In this document: one piece after another, positions 16,407 to 25,831 of the stretch
How the letters are laid out: each line of letters starts with the position of its first letter
Numbering within the stretch: the stretch's first letter is position 1
NCBI RefSeq assembly: GCF_013364215.1
Contig: NZ_CP054923.1
Location: 2,418,001 to 2,482,000 of the forward strand
Source: Verrucosispora sp. NA02020
Lineage (GTDB): Bacteria > Actinomycetota > Actinomycetes > Mycobacteriales > Micromonosporaceae
Direction of reading: 5' to 3'
Length of the DNA: 64,000 nt
Translations under genes and position numbers: made by a program
The notes under the pieces: generated by a model
Databases searched by the model: none
What the model was told of the DNA's origin: nothing
Seen by the model: the letters and a program-made list of their open reading frames with translations, nothing else

Positions 16407-17351
16407 ATGACGGATCTCGGTCTGCACGAGCTGCGGTTGATGCAGGGGTTGGCCCAGCAGGTGATGGAGCTGCGGCCGGAGCTGGTCAACGGCGAGGCGA
16501 CCGTCGGTGAGCTGGCCTGGGGCTGGGCCAAGGACCACGACGCCCTGCACCGGTACTGGCGGCACCGGCTGTGGTTCGTCGACGACCGGCTGGCCGCGTG
16601 GGGGTGGGCGTACCTGCCGCACCGGGTGGCGCGCAGCGACGGGACGTTCCGCGAGGTCACCCGGGCCAACCTGATCTGGCAGGCGCATCCGGACCGGCCG
16701 GAGCTGCTGGCCGAGGTCCTCGACTGGTACGACGAGGTGGCCGGCGACGTCGACCGCGCACTGACCGTGCAGGTCGGGGACGCGGCGTCGCGGGCCGCCG
16801 TGGTCGCCCACGGGTACGTGTTCGACGCCGAGACCGCCTCCGACACCGGCTCCTGGGTGCAGTTCAACGCGCGGGAGCTGGTCGACGTGCCGGAGCCGGT
16901 GCTGCCCGAGGGTTTCCGGCTGCGTACCGCCGAGCACCTGTCGGCGGTGGCCCTGGCCCGGGCGCACTGGGACGCCTGGCCCCGGTCCAGTTTCACCGAC
17001 ACCGCCTGCGCGCGGGTGCAGCGGACCTGGCCCTACCGTGCCGACCTGCACGTGCTGGTCGAGGCGCCGGAGGGCACGCTCGCCGCGACCGCGATCGTCT
17101 GGCTCGACGAGGCCACGCGGACCGCCGAGTTCGAACCCGTCGGCACTCACCGGGACTTCCGGCGGCGGGGGTTGGGCACCGCCTTGCAGCTCTACGGGAT
17201 GCAGCTCGCCCGCGCCGCCGGGGCACGCCGCATGCTGGTCGCCTGCCTCGGCGCTCCGGGCCACCCGGCCGCCCGGGGCCTGTACCTCGGTGTCGGCTTC
17301 CGCGAGTTCACCCGCGACCTGCCGCACCTCAAGCTCGCCCGAGGGCGTTGA
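16407..17351 (+). CDS. GNAT-family acetyltransferase, two-domain
   Basis: A 314-residue protein with two GNAT-like halves. The second half has the acetyl-CoA site, HRDFRRRGLGTALQLYGM (about 248-265), matching the Q/R-x-x-G-x-G/A motif, and an Asn-free but typical ARGLYLGVGF end. The first half is degenerate. It is a stand-alone gene; the acceptor substrate is unknown. ATG at 16407 lies after CGAGGGTGCCCGG. Confidence 0.82.
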   Translation: MTDLGLHELRLMQGLAQQVMELRPELVNGEATVGELAWGWAKDHDALHRYWRHRLWFVDDRLAAWGWAYLPHRVARSDGTFREVTRANLIWQAHPDRPELLAEVLDWYDEVAGDVDRALTVQVGDAASRAAVVAHGYVFDAETASDTGSWVQFNARELVDVPEPVLPEGFRLRTAEHLSAVALARAHWDAWPRSSFTDTACARVQRTWPYRADLHVLVEAPEGTLAATAIVWLDEATRTAEFEPVGTHRDFRRRGLGTALQLYGMQLARAAGARRMLVACLGAPGHPAARGLYLGVGFREFTRDLPHLKLARGR

Positions 17352-17412
17352 CGGCACGACCTGCCGTAACTCGCCCTCGCCCGAGCGCGCTGACAGCGAC
17401 GCGCTGACGGCG

Positions 17413-17448
17413 ACGCGCCGACGACCCCGTGCGGGGCCGCCGGCGCGT
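17413..17448. terminator. Terminator-like hairpin between convergent genes
   Basis: Outer arms ACGCGCCG (17413-17420) and CGGCGCGT (17441-17448) enclose an inner CCCC-GTGC-GGGG stem. It lies between the GNAT gene and the converging ABC permease gene. Confidence 0.6.
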
Positions 17449-17464
17449 GGCGCGGGTCGGACGG

Positions 17465-18526
17465 TCAGCCGATCGTCTCGCGCTCCCGCCAGGCGGTCCG
17501 CAGCGAGGTGCGGCCGTTGGTCCGCAGCAGCGACCCCTCGTAGACGCGGGCCCCGGCCAGCAGGAATCCGGCCGCCGCCACCAGCAGCAGCGCCAGCGAG
17601 GCGAACAGCTCCCAGAGCGCCGCGTCCCCGGCGAACAGCCGCAGCGGCATCGCCGTCGGCGACGAGAACGGCAGGTAGGAGAGCACCGTCATGGCGGTGG
17701 GGTTGTCGTTGAGGAAGACCACCCCGAAGAAGGGCAGCATCACCGCGAGCTGCACCGGCGTCGACACCCCACCGATGTCCTCCAGCCGGTTGACCAGCGC
17801 ACCGGCCGCCGCCCACATCGCCGCGATCAGCACGAAGCCGAGCAGGAAGAACGGGATGAACCAGCCGATCGCCGGGCCGAGCAGGGTTATCATGTCGGTA
17901 CTGCCGCTGAACGCCATGCCGGCCACCGCGACCAGGGCCACCAGGGCTATCTGACCGAGCGCGAGGATCGTGCCGGCGAGCATCTTGCCGGCCAGCAACG
18001 CCTTGACCGGTACGGCCGCGACGAGGATCTCCACGATCCGGGTCTGCTTCTCCTCGATGATGCTCTGCGCGATCTGCACGCCGAAGGTCTGCGAGGTGAT
18101 GAAGAAGATGAACGCGAACGCGAACGGCACCAGGAACGCCAGCAGCGGGTCGATCGCGTCCGGGTTCAGCAACTCGACCGGAGGCCGGGTGCTCAACGCG
18201 TTGACCACGTCGTTGGGGGCGTCGTTCATGGCCAGCACCCTCGGGCCGGCGACGACTGCGGCGTCCGTGTCACCGTCGCGGACGGCCTGCTCGGCGGCGG
18301 CGTCGTCGGGGACGACGCGTACCTCCAGACCGGCCGCGCGCAGCGGAGCCGCCGCCGCCTCGGTCGCCGCCACGGTGGACGGCCCGCCGGAGAACAGCGG
18401 CGGCAGGATGGTCGCCGCCGCGGCGATCAGCAGGAAGACGACCGTGCTGATCAGGAAGGTGCGGTCGCGCAGCTTGACCCGGATCTCGCGGGCGGCGACC
18501 AGTCGGGTGGCCTGCATGGTGTTCAC
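17465..18526 (-). CDS. ABC-2 type transporter permease (NatB-like)
   Basis: A 353-residue membrane subunit: one N-terminal helix, a large extracytoplasmic loop (about 50-150), then five to six helices, the layout of NatB/YhaP-type ABC-2 permeases. The conserved cytoplasmic segment IIEEKQTRIVEILVAAVPVK is clear. With the ATPase upstream it should form an exporter; the cargo is unknown. The GTG at 18526 overlaps the ATPase stop by four bases. Confidence 0.88.
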   Translation of the reverse strand: MNTMQATRLVAAREIRVKLRDRTFLISTVVFLLIAAAATILPPLFSGGPSTVAATEAAAAPLRAAGLEVRVVPDDAAAEQAVRDGDTDAAVVAGPRVLAMNDAPNDVVNALSTRPPVELLNPDAIDPLLAFLVPFAFAFIFFITSQTFGVQIAQSIIEEKQTRIVEILVAAVPVKALLAGKMLAGTILALGQIALVALVAVAGMAFSGSTDMITLLGPAIGWFIPFFLLGFVLIAAMWAAAGALVNRLEDIGGVSTPVQLAVMLPFFGVVFLNDNPTAMTVLSYLPFSSPTAMPLRLFAGDAALWELFASLALLLVAAAGFLLAGARVYEGSLLRTNGRTSLRTAWRERETIG

Positions 18527-19425
18527 TGGGCGACCTCTCGGAAGATCTCGGCGAGGGAGGGCGTGACCGGACGGAACGTGCGGACCGCGCCGCGCTCCAG
18601 CGCGGCGCGCAGCACGACCTGCTCGTCCGCGCCGGGCGTCAGGTCGACGACGGCCCGGGCGCCGTCCAGGTCGACCAGGGTCACCCCGGGCTGGTCCCGC
18701 AGCCAACCGGCGTCGGTCTCCACCACCAGCTCGTAGCGGGGCGTGGTGTACGCGGCCCGCAGCTCGTCACGGCTGCCGGCGGCCCGGATCGACCCGTCGG
18801 CGATGATCACGAGGTCGTCGCAGAGCCGCTCGACGACATCCAACTGGTGGCTGGAGAAGAGCACCGGGGCACCGGCGGCGGCGCGCTCGCGCAGCACGGC
18901 CACGACGGTGTCCACGGCCATCGGGTCCAACCCGGAGAACGGCTCGTCGAGCACCAGCACCTCGGGGTCGTGCACCAGGGCGGCGGCGATCTGGGCACGC
19001 TGCTGGTTGCCCAGCGACAGCGTCTCCAGCAGGTCGTCGCCGCGCTCGCCGAGCCCGACCCGCTCCAGCAGGTCGTCGGTGGCGCGCCGGGCGCCCTCGG
19101 CGGTCAGCCCGTGCAGCCGGCCCAGGTAGACCACCTGCTCACGGACGCTCATCTTGGGATAGAGGCCGCGCTCCTCGGGCATGTAGCCGAACCGTCCCCG
19201 GATCTCGCGGCTCAGCGGCGCGTCCCGCCACGTCACCCGGCCCGAGTCGGCGGCGAGAACACCGAGGATGATCCGCATGGTGGTGGTCTTGCCGGCGCCG
19301 TTGCCGCCGACGAAGCCGGTCATCCGCCCGGCGACGACATCGAAGGACACATTCTTGAGCACCTGGCGGTCGCCGAAGCTGCGGTCGACGCCGTCGAGGC
19401 GGAGTACAGGGGTCACGTCCTCCAC
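18523..19425 (-). CDS. ABC transporter ATP-binding protein (NatA-like)
   Basis: A 300-residue ATPase. Walker A is GGNGAGKTT (40-48), the signature is LSLGNQQRAQ near 137, and Walker B plus the catalytic Glu is VLVLDEPFSGLDP near 155. A C-terminal DUF4162-like domain (about 220-295) is typical of ABC-2 exporters. It is translated with the permease at 17465-18526. A two-component system is encoded just upstream on the same strand and may regulate it. Confidence 0.92.
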   Translation of the reverse strand: MEDVTPVLRLDGVDRSFGDRQVLKNVSFDVVAGRMTGFVGGNGAGKTTTMRIILGVLAADSGRVTWRDAPLSREIRGRFGYMPEERGLYPKMSVREQVVYLGRLHGLTAEGARRATDDLLERVGLGERGDDLLETLSLGNQQRAQIAAALVHDPEVLVLDEPFSGLDPMAVDTVVAVLRERAAAGAPVLFSSHQLDVVERLCDDLVIIADGSIRAAGSRDELRAAYTTPRYELVVETDAGWLRDQPGVTLVDLDGARAVVDLTPGADEQVVLRAALERGAVRTFRPVTPSLAEIFREVAQ

Positions 19426-19494
19426 GCTAGGAGTTCGGTCCTCGACTGCCCTCCGTCCGTCGACGGAAATCCGGGCTCCTCCTCCGGGTGGAGA

Positions 19495-20193
19495 TCACCC
19501 GCCGGGCCGGACCACCCCCTGTTCGTACGCGAAGACCACCGCCTGCACCCGGTCACGCAGACCCAACTTGGCCAGCACCCGGCTGACGTGCGACTTCACG
19601 GTGGCCTCGCCCAGGTGCAGGGCGGTGGCGATCTCGGCGTTGCTGGCTCCGCCGGCCACCAGGACCAGCACTTCCCGCTCCCGGGGGGTCAGGTCGCTCA
19701 GTGCCTCCTCCGGGGTGGGACCGCCGACGGTCCCGGTCGCGCCGCCCGGCCGGGCGAACGTGGCGATCACCCGGCGGGTGAGTTCCGGGGCGAGCAGACC
19801 GTCTCCCCGGGCCACCACCCGGATCGCGTCGACCAACGACTCCGGCGTGCCGTTCTTGAGCAGGAACCCGCTCGCCCCGGCGCGCAGCGCGGCGAACAGG
19901 TAGTCGTCCCGGTCGAACGTGGTGAGCATGAGTACGGCGGGGCCGCCCGGCTCGTCCGTCTCGGTGCTGATCCGGCGGGTGGCCTCCAACCCGTCCACGC
20001 CGGGCATCTCGACGTCCATCAGCACCACGTCCGGACGCAGCGCCCGCGCCATGGCGACCGCCCGTTCCCCGTCGGCGGCCTCGCCGACCACCTCGATGTC
20101 GTCCTCGATCTCCAGGATCACCCGGAAACCGGTCCGCACCAGGTGATGATCGTCGGCGAGCAGCACCCGGACCGGCGGCGTCGCCCCGGTCAC
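19495..20193 (-). CDS. NarL/LuxR-family response regulator
   Basis: A 232-residue regulator: receiver domain 8-125 with phospho-acceptor D60 (LMDVEMPG), acidic pair D14-D15, and a LuxR-type helix-turn-helix at about 165-225 (LTPREREVLVLVAGGASNAEIA). The GTG at 20193 overlaps the kinase stop by four bases. It acts with the kinase at 20190-21470 and probably controls the downstream ABC exporter 70 bases away. Confidence 0.93.
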   Translation of the reverse strand: MTGATPPVRVLLADDHHLVRTGFRVILEIEDDIEVVGEAADGERAVAMARALRPDVVLMDVEMPGVDGLEATRRISTETDEPGGPAVLMLTTFDRDDYLFAALRAGASGFLLKNGTPESLVDAIRVVARGDGLLAPELTRRVIATFARPGGATGTVGGPTPEEALSDLTPREREVLVLVAGGASNAEIATALHLGEATVKSHVSRVLAKLGLRDRVQAVVFAYEQGVVRPGG

Positions 20194-21470
20194 GGCGTGC
20201 TCCCGGCCGCCAGCGGCAGCGGGAACCGGACCCGCACCCGCCACCCACCACCGGTACGCGGGCCCACCTCCAGCTCGCCGTCGTGGGTGGCGACCCGTTC
20301 CCGCATCCCGACCAGCCCCAACCCGTCGTCGTTCGCCGGGCGGGTGGCCCGTCCGTCGTCAGTCACCTCGACCTCCATCTCCTGGGCCAGATAACGGACC
20401 CGGACGTCGAGCAGGGTCGCCCCGCTCGCGTGTTTCAACACGTTGGTCACCGCCTCCTGCACCACCCGGTACGCGGCCTGGGACACCGACTCGGGCAGCG
20501 GCGTCGGGTCGCCGTACACGCCCAACGTGGCGTGCAGCCCGGCCTCCCGTGCCCGGTCGACCACGGTGGCGATCCGGTCGACCCCGGCGGGCTGCCCGGT
20601 GCCCTCCGGGCCGTTGTCCCGGGCACGCAGCACCCCGAGCATCCGGCGCAGCTCGTCCACCGCCGTCCGGGCCGACTCCTCGATCGAGGTGAGCGCGGTC
20701 CGTGCCTTGGCCGGATCCTTGTCGAAGACCCGACGGCACGCCGCCGCCTGCACACCCATCACCGACACGTGGTGGGCGACCACGTCGTGCAGCTCCCGGG
20801 CGATCCGGACCCGCTCGCCGACCACCGCGTGCTGCCGGGCCTCCGCCTGCGACCGGCGCAGCCGCTCGGCCTGCTCGGCCAGCTCGTGCTGCCGGCGGGC
20901 GGCGATCCAGGCGGTCTCGCCGAAGAAGTACGCGAACCCGAAGAACAACACGTTGATCAGCAGACCGGTGACGATCGCCGCGAGCACCGGCGGCACCGGC
21001 CCGAGCGCGTTCTCGAAGGAGTCCGGGGTGATCTCGTCGAGGCTGATCGAGTACGCGATGGCGAGCCAGGCGAACATGGCGGCGATGATGCCGATCCGCA
21101 GCCGCCGGGACATCCGGTGGTTCGGCCCCCAGGCGCCGAGCGTGAAGATGGCGGCGAACAGCGCCCACTGGGAGAGCTGCCACTCGGGGACGGCCCGGAC
21201 CTGCGCACCGATGAACGCGGCGGACACGGCCAGCGTGGTCACGACCGGGTACCGGCGTCGCCAGATCAGCGGCAGCGGCACCGCGACGGTCCAGAGGATC
21301 TGTTCGAGCCAGGACGGCGGAGGCCCGAGCAGGAACGTGCCGGTGCTGCGGGCCAGCGTGAGGCTGAACAGGGCGATGACCGTCGCGGCCAGCCCGGCGT
21401 AGAGGTCCAGGCGCCGTTGCTCAGGCGTGGGGCCCGGCCGCCGCCAGTCGTCGCTGCTCTCGGTGGTCAC
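20190..21470 (-). CDS. NarL-type sensor histidine kinase
   Basis: A 426-residue membrane kinase. Five to six membrane helices (about 20-190) form the sensor, followed by a HisKA_3 domain with H228 in ARELHDVVAHHVSVMG, and a HATPase domain near 310-420 with DDGLGLVGMRERV. It has a DesK/LiaS-like plan with no large outside sensor, so it may feel membrane state or small compounds. The GTG at 21470 is the likely start; a longer in-frame version would add unrelated sequence. Confidence 0.9.
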   Translation of the reverse strand: MTTESSDDWRRPGPTPEQRRLDLYAGLAATVIALFSLTLARSTGTFLLGPPPSWLEQILWTVAVPLPLIWRRRYPVVTTLAVSAAFIGAQVRAVPEWQLSQWALFAAIFTLGAWGPNHRMSRRLRIGIIAAMFAWLAIAYSISLDEITPDSFENALGPVPPVLAAIVTGLLINVLFFGFAYFFGETAWIAARRQHELAEQAERLRRSQAEARQHAVVGERVRIARELHDVVAHHVSVMGVQAAACRRVFDKDPAKARTALTSIEESARTAVDELRRMLGVLRARDNGPEGTGQPAGVDRIATVVDRAREAGLHATLGVYGDPTPLPESVSQAAYRVVQEAVTNVLKHASGATLLDVRVRYLAQEMEVEVTDDGRATRPANDDGLGLVGMRERVATHDGELEVGPRTGGGWRVRVRFPLPLAAGSTP

Positions 21471-21560
21471 CTGCTGAGAATGCCATCCCGCCGCATGGTG
21501 GGGCGGCGGGCACCTCCGGCGGCCGGATGAGGGATGTGCCACGCCGGTTACGCTGCCCCA

Positions 21561-22148
21561 GTGTTGACGCCTGACCTGCCGATCGAGACCGAGCGACTGC
21601 ACCTGCGGCCCTTCCAGCCGTCCGATCTGACCGGCCTGCACGCCTACTTCGCCGACCCGGCCGCCCACCGCTACCTCTACAGCGAGGCACCCCTCGACCT
21701 CGACGGCACCCGCGAGGTGCTGGCGCGGCGGCAGCAGCGGACCGCGCTGCGGGAACAGGGCGACGCGATCCAGTTGGCGGTGGTGCTGCGGGAGACCGGG
21801 CAACTCGTCGGCGACGTGCTGTTGTGCTGGACCAGCGCGGAACACCGGCAGGGCGAGATCGGCTACCTGCTGCACCCGGACCACCGGGGACGCGGTTACG
21901 CGACCGAGGCGGCCCAGGCCATGCTGGCGCTGGCTTTCGACCGGTGCGACCTGCACCGGGTCGTCGGTCGGTTGGACGCCCGCAACACCGCCTCCGCCCA
22001 GGTTCTGACCCGGCTCGGTATGCGGCGCGAGGCGCACCTGCGGGAGAACGAGTACGTCAAGGGGGAGTGGGCCGACGAGGTCATCTACGCGATGCTGGCC
22101 CGCGAGTGGCAGGACCGCCGTCCGGTCGCCGCGCCGGTCGCGCCCTGA
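21561..22148 (+). CDS. GNAT-family acetyltransferase (RimJ/RimL-like)
   Basis: A 195-residue enzyme of the Acetyltransf_3 group. IETERLHLRPFQPSDL at the start is the group signature, the acetyl-CoA loop is HPDHRGRGYATEAAQAML, and the end has NTASAQVLTRLGMRREAHLRENEYVKGEW. Relatives acetylate ribosomal protein N-termini, aminoglycosides or other amines; the substrate is unknown. The GTG at 21561 avoids an unlikely nine-residue extension. Confidence 0.88.
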   Translation: MLTPDLPIETERLHLRPFQPSDLTGLHAYFADPAAHRYLYSEAPLDLDGTREVLARRQQRTALREQGDAIQLAVVLRETGQLVGDVLLCWTSAEHRQGEIGYLLHPDHRGRGYATEAAQAMLALAFDRCDLHRVVGRLDARNTASAQVLTRLGMRREAHLRENEYVKGEWADEVIYAMLAREWQDRRPVAAPVAP

Positions 22149-22176
22149 CGGGCCCGACCGGCGGGTGGTGCGGCGG

Positions 22177-24144
22177 TCAGCCGATGCCGTCGCCGGCCAT
22201 CGGCGGCAGCGGGCAGTGCAGCAGGCCGCAGATCGTCCGCAGCAGCTCGATCTCCGGCACGGTCATCATCCCGTCGTGGCTGATCACCGCCACCACGGCG
22301 GCGACCAGCCGCTCCTTGTCGCCCGGACGTAGTCCGTCCAGCACCGGCCAGGCGGTCTCCAACGCGTGTACGCCGTTCTCCGGCGGCGCGTACGGCAGGG
22401 AGGTGCCGGGCAGCAGCGTGGCGACACCGGCCTGGAACGCCTGCTCGGCGGCGGCCCGGTCACCGTGCCCGACCTGGGCCAGGAGGGCGAGCAGGTGGGC
22501 CGCCGCGGAACGGGAGTCGGTGAGCGTACGCCGGTCGGTGCGCCACCGGGAGTCCGGCTTGAGTGACTCCTGGATCTCGGCCAGCAGCAGTCGGGAGAGG
22601 CAGTACTCGGACACGTTGATCGCGCCGTCGGCGTGGATCAGCGTGAACACGGCCGCCATCAGCGACTCCAGTTCCCCGTTCGTACGGGCGCGCAGGGCCG
22701 GGAACGCCAGTTCGGCCAGGGGCAGCCGGAGCATCGGGTGCAGTCCGGCCACCTCGTCGGCCTCCCGCAGGGCGGCGTCGGCCAGCGCCTGACCGTGCTG
22801 CCGGGCGATCGCGTCGTACTGGTGCCGCCGTACGTCCGGCTCGGCCGCGAGCAGCAGCCCGAGCACCAGTGGCGCGGCCGAGTCCCGGTTGCGGGCCCGG
22901 TCCAGCAGCGGTTGCGGGATGCGGTCGAGGATCGCTGCGGCGTGCGTGTACGCCGTCTCGGTGGGTGCGGCCACCCGGCCCAGCATCTCGGCCGGCGCGA
23001 CGCGTACCCGGGTGCCCTCCACCGGCAGCGCCGCTGCGGCCGGGCGGGCGGAGTCACGACGGCCCGGCGCGGTGCCGGGACCGCTCGGGGCCAGGCCGAG
23101 GGCGATGTCCTCCTGCCGTCCCGACGGCGGTGCGGCGGCCCAGCGCTGGGCGAGCTGCCGCAGCTCGTTCGGGTCGAACGAGGGCTCCAACGCCTGGATC
23201 CGCTTGGCCAGCGGCGGGTGGGTGGCGAGCCAGGACGCCCGGCCCGCCTCGCCGAAGAGCATGTGCCCCACCTCGTCGCGCTTGGGCGTGCGCAGCTCGG
23301 AGCCGTCGGAGAGGCCACCGATCTTCTTGAGTGCCCCGGCGATGCCGCTGGTCTGCCGGGTGAACTGCACGGCCGAGGCGTCGGCGAGGTACTCCCGCTG
23401 CCGGGACACCGACGCCTGGATGAGCCGGCCGGCGAGCACGCCGATGTACCCGGCCACCAGCAACGCCAGCCCGACCAGCATGAACGGCAGGGCACCACCG
23501 TTGTTGTTGCTGCGGCTCCGTCCGCCGCCGAGGGCGCCGGCCCGGGCCAGGCCCCGACCGACCACGGTCAGGAACAGGATGCCGAAGAGCAGGCCCATCA
23601 GCCGGATGTTGAGCCGCATGTCGCCGTTGACCACGTGGCTGAACTCGTGGGCGATGACGCCCTGGAGTTCGTCGCGGTTGAGCCGTTGCAACGCGCCCCG
23701 GGTGACCGCGACGGCCGCGTCGGAGGGGCTCCACCCCGCCGCGAAGGCGTTGATCGCCGTCTCCTCCGGGAGCACGTAGACCTCGGGCACGGGTACGCCG
23801 GAGGCCAGCGCCATCTCCTCGACGACGTTGCGCAGCCGCCGCATCTCCGGGTCGGTGGTGTCCGCCGGAACCGGGACCCCGCCCAGCTCACGGGCCACCT
23901 TCCCGCCACCGCCGCGAAGCGTGAGCGTCCGCAGCGTCGCGGCCAGCCCGATCGCGGCGACGGTGGCCACGGTGACCATGACAATCATCCCGGCGAGCTG
24001 GGGCGGGTTGCTGGTGCCGACGTTGAAGGCGAACACCACCGCGAGGTTCACCACCACCACGATGCCGATGACGGCCAGCACGAACAGCAGGACCAGGCGG
24101 GTCGACAGCCGGCGTACCTTGCGCTGTCGTTCGAAGAAGTTCAT
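22177..24144 (-). CDS. M48-family membrane zinc metalloprotease with a TerB-like C-terminus
   Basis: A 655-residue HtpX/Ste24-like protease, far longer than HtpX (about 290). Two N-terminal helices (about 15-75), catalytic AHEFSHVVNGD with HEXXH at 166-170, two more helices (about 185-240) and the third zinc ligand region (SRQREYLADASAVQF) make up the protease. A linker follows, then two tellurite-resistance TerB-like segments (VFTLIHADGAINVSEYCL; VAVISHDGMMTVPEIELL). It probably handles membrane-protein quality control. The lemA-like gene lies seven bases upstream on the same strand. Confidence 0.9.
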   Translation of the reverse strand: MNFFERQRKVRRLSTRLVLLFVLAVIGIVVVVNLAVVFAFNVGTSNPPQLAGMIVMVTVATVAAIGLAATLRTLTLRGGGGKVARELGGVPVPADTTDPEMRRLRNVVEEMALASGVPVPEVYVLPEETAINAFAAGWSPSDAAVAVTRGALQRLNRDELQGVIAHEFSHVVNGDMRLNIRLMGLLFGILFLTVVGRGLARAGALGGGRSRSNNNGGALPFMLVGLALLVAGYIGVLAGRLIQASVSRQREYLADASAVQFTRQTSGIAGALKKIGGLSDGSELRTPKRDEVGHMLFGEAGRASWLATHPPLAKRIQALEPSFDPNELRQLAQRWAAAPPSGRQEDIALGLAPSGPGTAPGRRDSARPAAAALPVEGTRVRVAPAEMLGRVAAPTETAYTHAAAILDRIPQPLLDRARNRDSAAPLVLGLLLAAEPDVRRHQYDAIARQHGQALADAALREADEVAGLHPMLRLPLAELAFPALRARTNGELESLMAAVFTLIHADGAINVSEYCLSRLLLAEIQESLKPDSRWRTDRRTLTDSRSAAAHLLALLAQVGHGDRAAAEQAFQAGVATLLPGTSLPYAPPENGVHALETAWPVLDGLRPGDKERLVAAVVAVISHDGMMTVPEIELLRTICGLLHCPLPPMAGDGIG

Positions 24145-24151
24145 CGGTGCC

Positions 24152-24748
24152 TCAGAACGACACCTGCGGGGCGTTGCGCTGCGTCGGGTCGTCCGGCTGG
24201 AACAGCGCCGCCGGACCGAACGAGAACATCCCGGCCAGCATGCTCGCGGGGAACACCTCGCGCTTGTTGTTGTAGGCCATCACCGAGTCGTTGTACGCCT
24301 GCCGGGCGAAGGCGACCCGGTTCTCCGTGGAGGTCAGCTCCTCCGACAGTTGCATCATGTTCTGGTTGGCCTTGAGGTCCGGGTACGCCTCGGAGAGCGC
24401 GAACAGTCGGCCCAGCGTGGCGCTCAGCGCGTTCTCCGCGCCGCTGAGCTGCTGCATCGCCGCCGGGTCGCCGGGCGCGGCCGACGCGGCGGTCTGCGCG
24501 TTGACGGCGTTGTTGCGCGCCGAGATGACCGCCTCCAGCGTCTCCCGCTCGTGCTTGAGGTATCCCTTGGCGGTCTCCACCAGGTTGGGGATCAGGTCGT
24601 GCCGGCGGACCAGCTGCACGTCGATCTGCGCGAAGGCGTTGCGGTACGCGTTGCGGGCCCGGACCAGCCCGTTGTAGATCGACACGCCGAAGCCGAGCAC
24701 CGCTACGACGATCACCACCAGACACAGCAATCCGATGATCAGTTCCAT
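24152..24748 (-). CDS. LemA family protein
   Basis: A 198-residue protein with one N-terminal helix (3-23) and the LemA core helices: YNGLVRARNAYRNAFAQIDVQL, then RRHDLIPNLVETAKGY, and YPDLKANQNMMQLSEELT. The family is often encoded with M48 proteases, as here, and is thought to present or regulate substrates at the membrane. The ATG at 24748 follows GAGGGAG. Confidence 0.93.
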   Translation of the reverse strand: MELIIGLLCLVVIVVAVLGFGVSIYNGLVRARNAYRNAFAQIDVQLVRRHDLIPNLVETAKGYLKHERETLEAVISARNNAVNAQTAASAAPGDPAAMQQLSGAENALSATLGRLFALSEAYPDLKANQNMMQLSEELTSTENRVAFARQAYNDSVMAYNNKREVFPASMLAGMFSFGPAALFQPDDPTQRNAPQVSF

Positions 24749-24840
24749 GGCCGCTCCCTCGGTTGCACGTCGGTTCCAGCGCTCATGATCGTACGGGCGA
24801 CGGTCCAGAGCTGCCCGTTCTCCCCTGAGGTGTACGCCCG

Positions 24841-24874
24841 GTGAGGGCGGGACCGCTATGCGTCCCGCCCTCAC
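24841..24874 (-). terminator. Terminator-like hairpin after the HAAS-type gene
   Basis: Perfect arms GTGAGGGCGGGA (24841-24852) and TCCCGCCCTCAC (24863-24874) enclose a 10-base loop. It lies 13 bases past the stop of the gene ending at 24887. Confidence 0.7.
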
Positions 24875-24886
24875 CCGACTGTCGGA

Positions 24887-25831
24887 TCAGCGTCCGGCCC
24901 GGTACGCCTTGACCGCGCTGTCGGCGACGTCCCAGATGGCGATCACGACGATCACCACGATGCTGATCCGGCTGACCGTGGCGAGGCCGCCGTCGCGCAG
25001 CCAGGCGAAACGGTCGACGAACTCCGGGTTGAGCAGCCGCTCGTCCTGGAGCAGCCAGATCGCCGGCACCGCGAAGCCCAGGTTGAGCAGGACGTTGACG
25101 CCGACCAGCGGCCAGGTCCACCGGCGGGCCCGGTACTTGGCGAACTCCAGACCGATGCTGGCGACCAGGACCACGAGGAACACCGGCAGCCAGAACGTCC
25201 AGAGCGCCGGGTCGAGGATCGGCAGCCGGTCGCCGTCACCGATCACCCGCTGGAACTGCTGCCACGGCAGGAAGGCGATGAACAGGACCAGGAACACGAT
25301 CGAGGCCACCACGTCGGTGAGGCTGACGTCCCGCTCGACGGGTTCCTCGGGTAGTTGGTCGACGGTCCATTCCGGCAGGTGCAGCGGGGTGCCGAACCGT
25401 TCCATCGCCGCGAAGACAAGCGTCACCCAGAAGCCGATGTGCACCGCGACGTTGAACGCCGCCCCGATGCCCTCGCCGACCGCGCCGGCCGGGTTCTCGG
25501 CGGTGGTGGCCTCCAGCACGCCCATCAGCACGCCGACGACGGCGGGCACGGTGCTCAGCAGCACGATCATCAGGCGTTGCCAGGCCGGGTAGTACTCCGG
25601 GCCGATGAGCTGGAGTCTCCGGTCGCTGTAGCGAGCGGCCAACTGTGCCGGGTTGCCCAGCTCGGTGAGGACCTCGCGCTCGGCGGTGGTGGCGTCGAGC
25701 CCGGCGGCGGTCCGGCCGTCGACCATGTCGGCGATCGAGGCGCGCAACTCGTCGGCGATCTCCGCACGCCGTCCGGTCGGCACGGAACGCAGCGTGGCGG
25801 CGAGATACCGGTCGGTCAGGGAGGTCGTCAT
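24887..25831 (-). CDS. Membrane protein with an N-terminal HAAS-type domain
   Basis: A 314-residue protein. The first 70 residues (RYLAATLRSVPTGRRAEIADELRASI ... ELGNPAQLAARY in shortened form) are the helical HAAS/permease-prefix domain that is usually paired with PadR regulators. About six membrane helices follow. The ATG overlaps the padR stop by four bases. The function is unknown; gene pairing suggests a membrane sensor or stress-response partner of the regulator. Confidence 0.82.
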   Translation of the reverse strand: MTTSLTDRYLAATLRSVPTGRRAEIADELRASIADMVDGRTAAGLDATTAEREVLTELGNPAQLAARYSDRRLQLIGPEYYPAWQRLMIVLLSTVPAVVGVLMGVLEATTAENPAGAVGEGIGAAFNVAVHIGFWVTLVFAAMERFGTPLHLPEWTVDQLPEEPVERDVSLTDVVASIVFLVLFIAFLPWQQFQRVIGDGDRLPILDPALWTFWLPVFLVVLVASIGLEFAKYRARRWTWPLVGVNVLLNLGFAVPAIWLLQDERLLNPEFVDRFAWLRDGGLATVSRISIVVIVVIAIWDVADSAVKAYRAGR

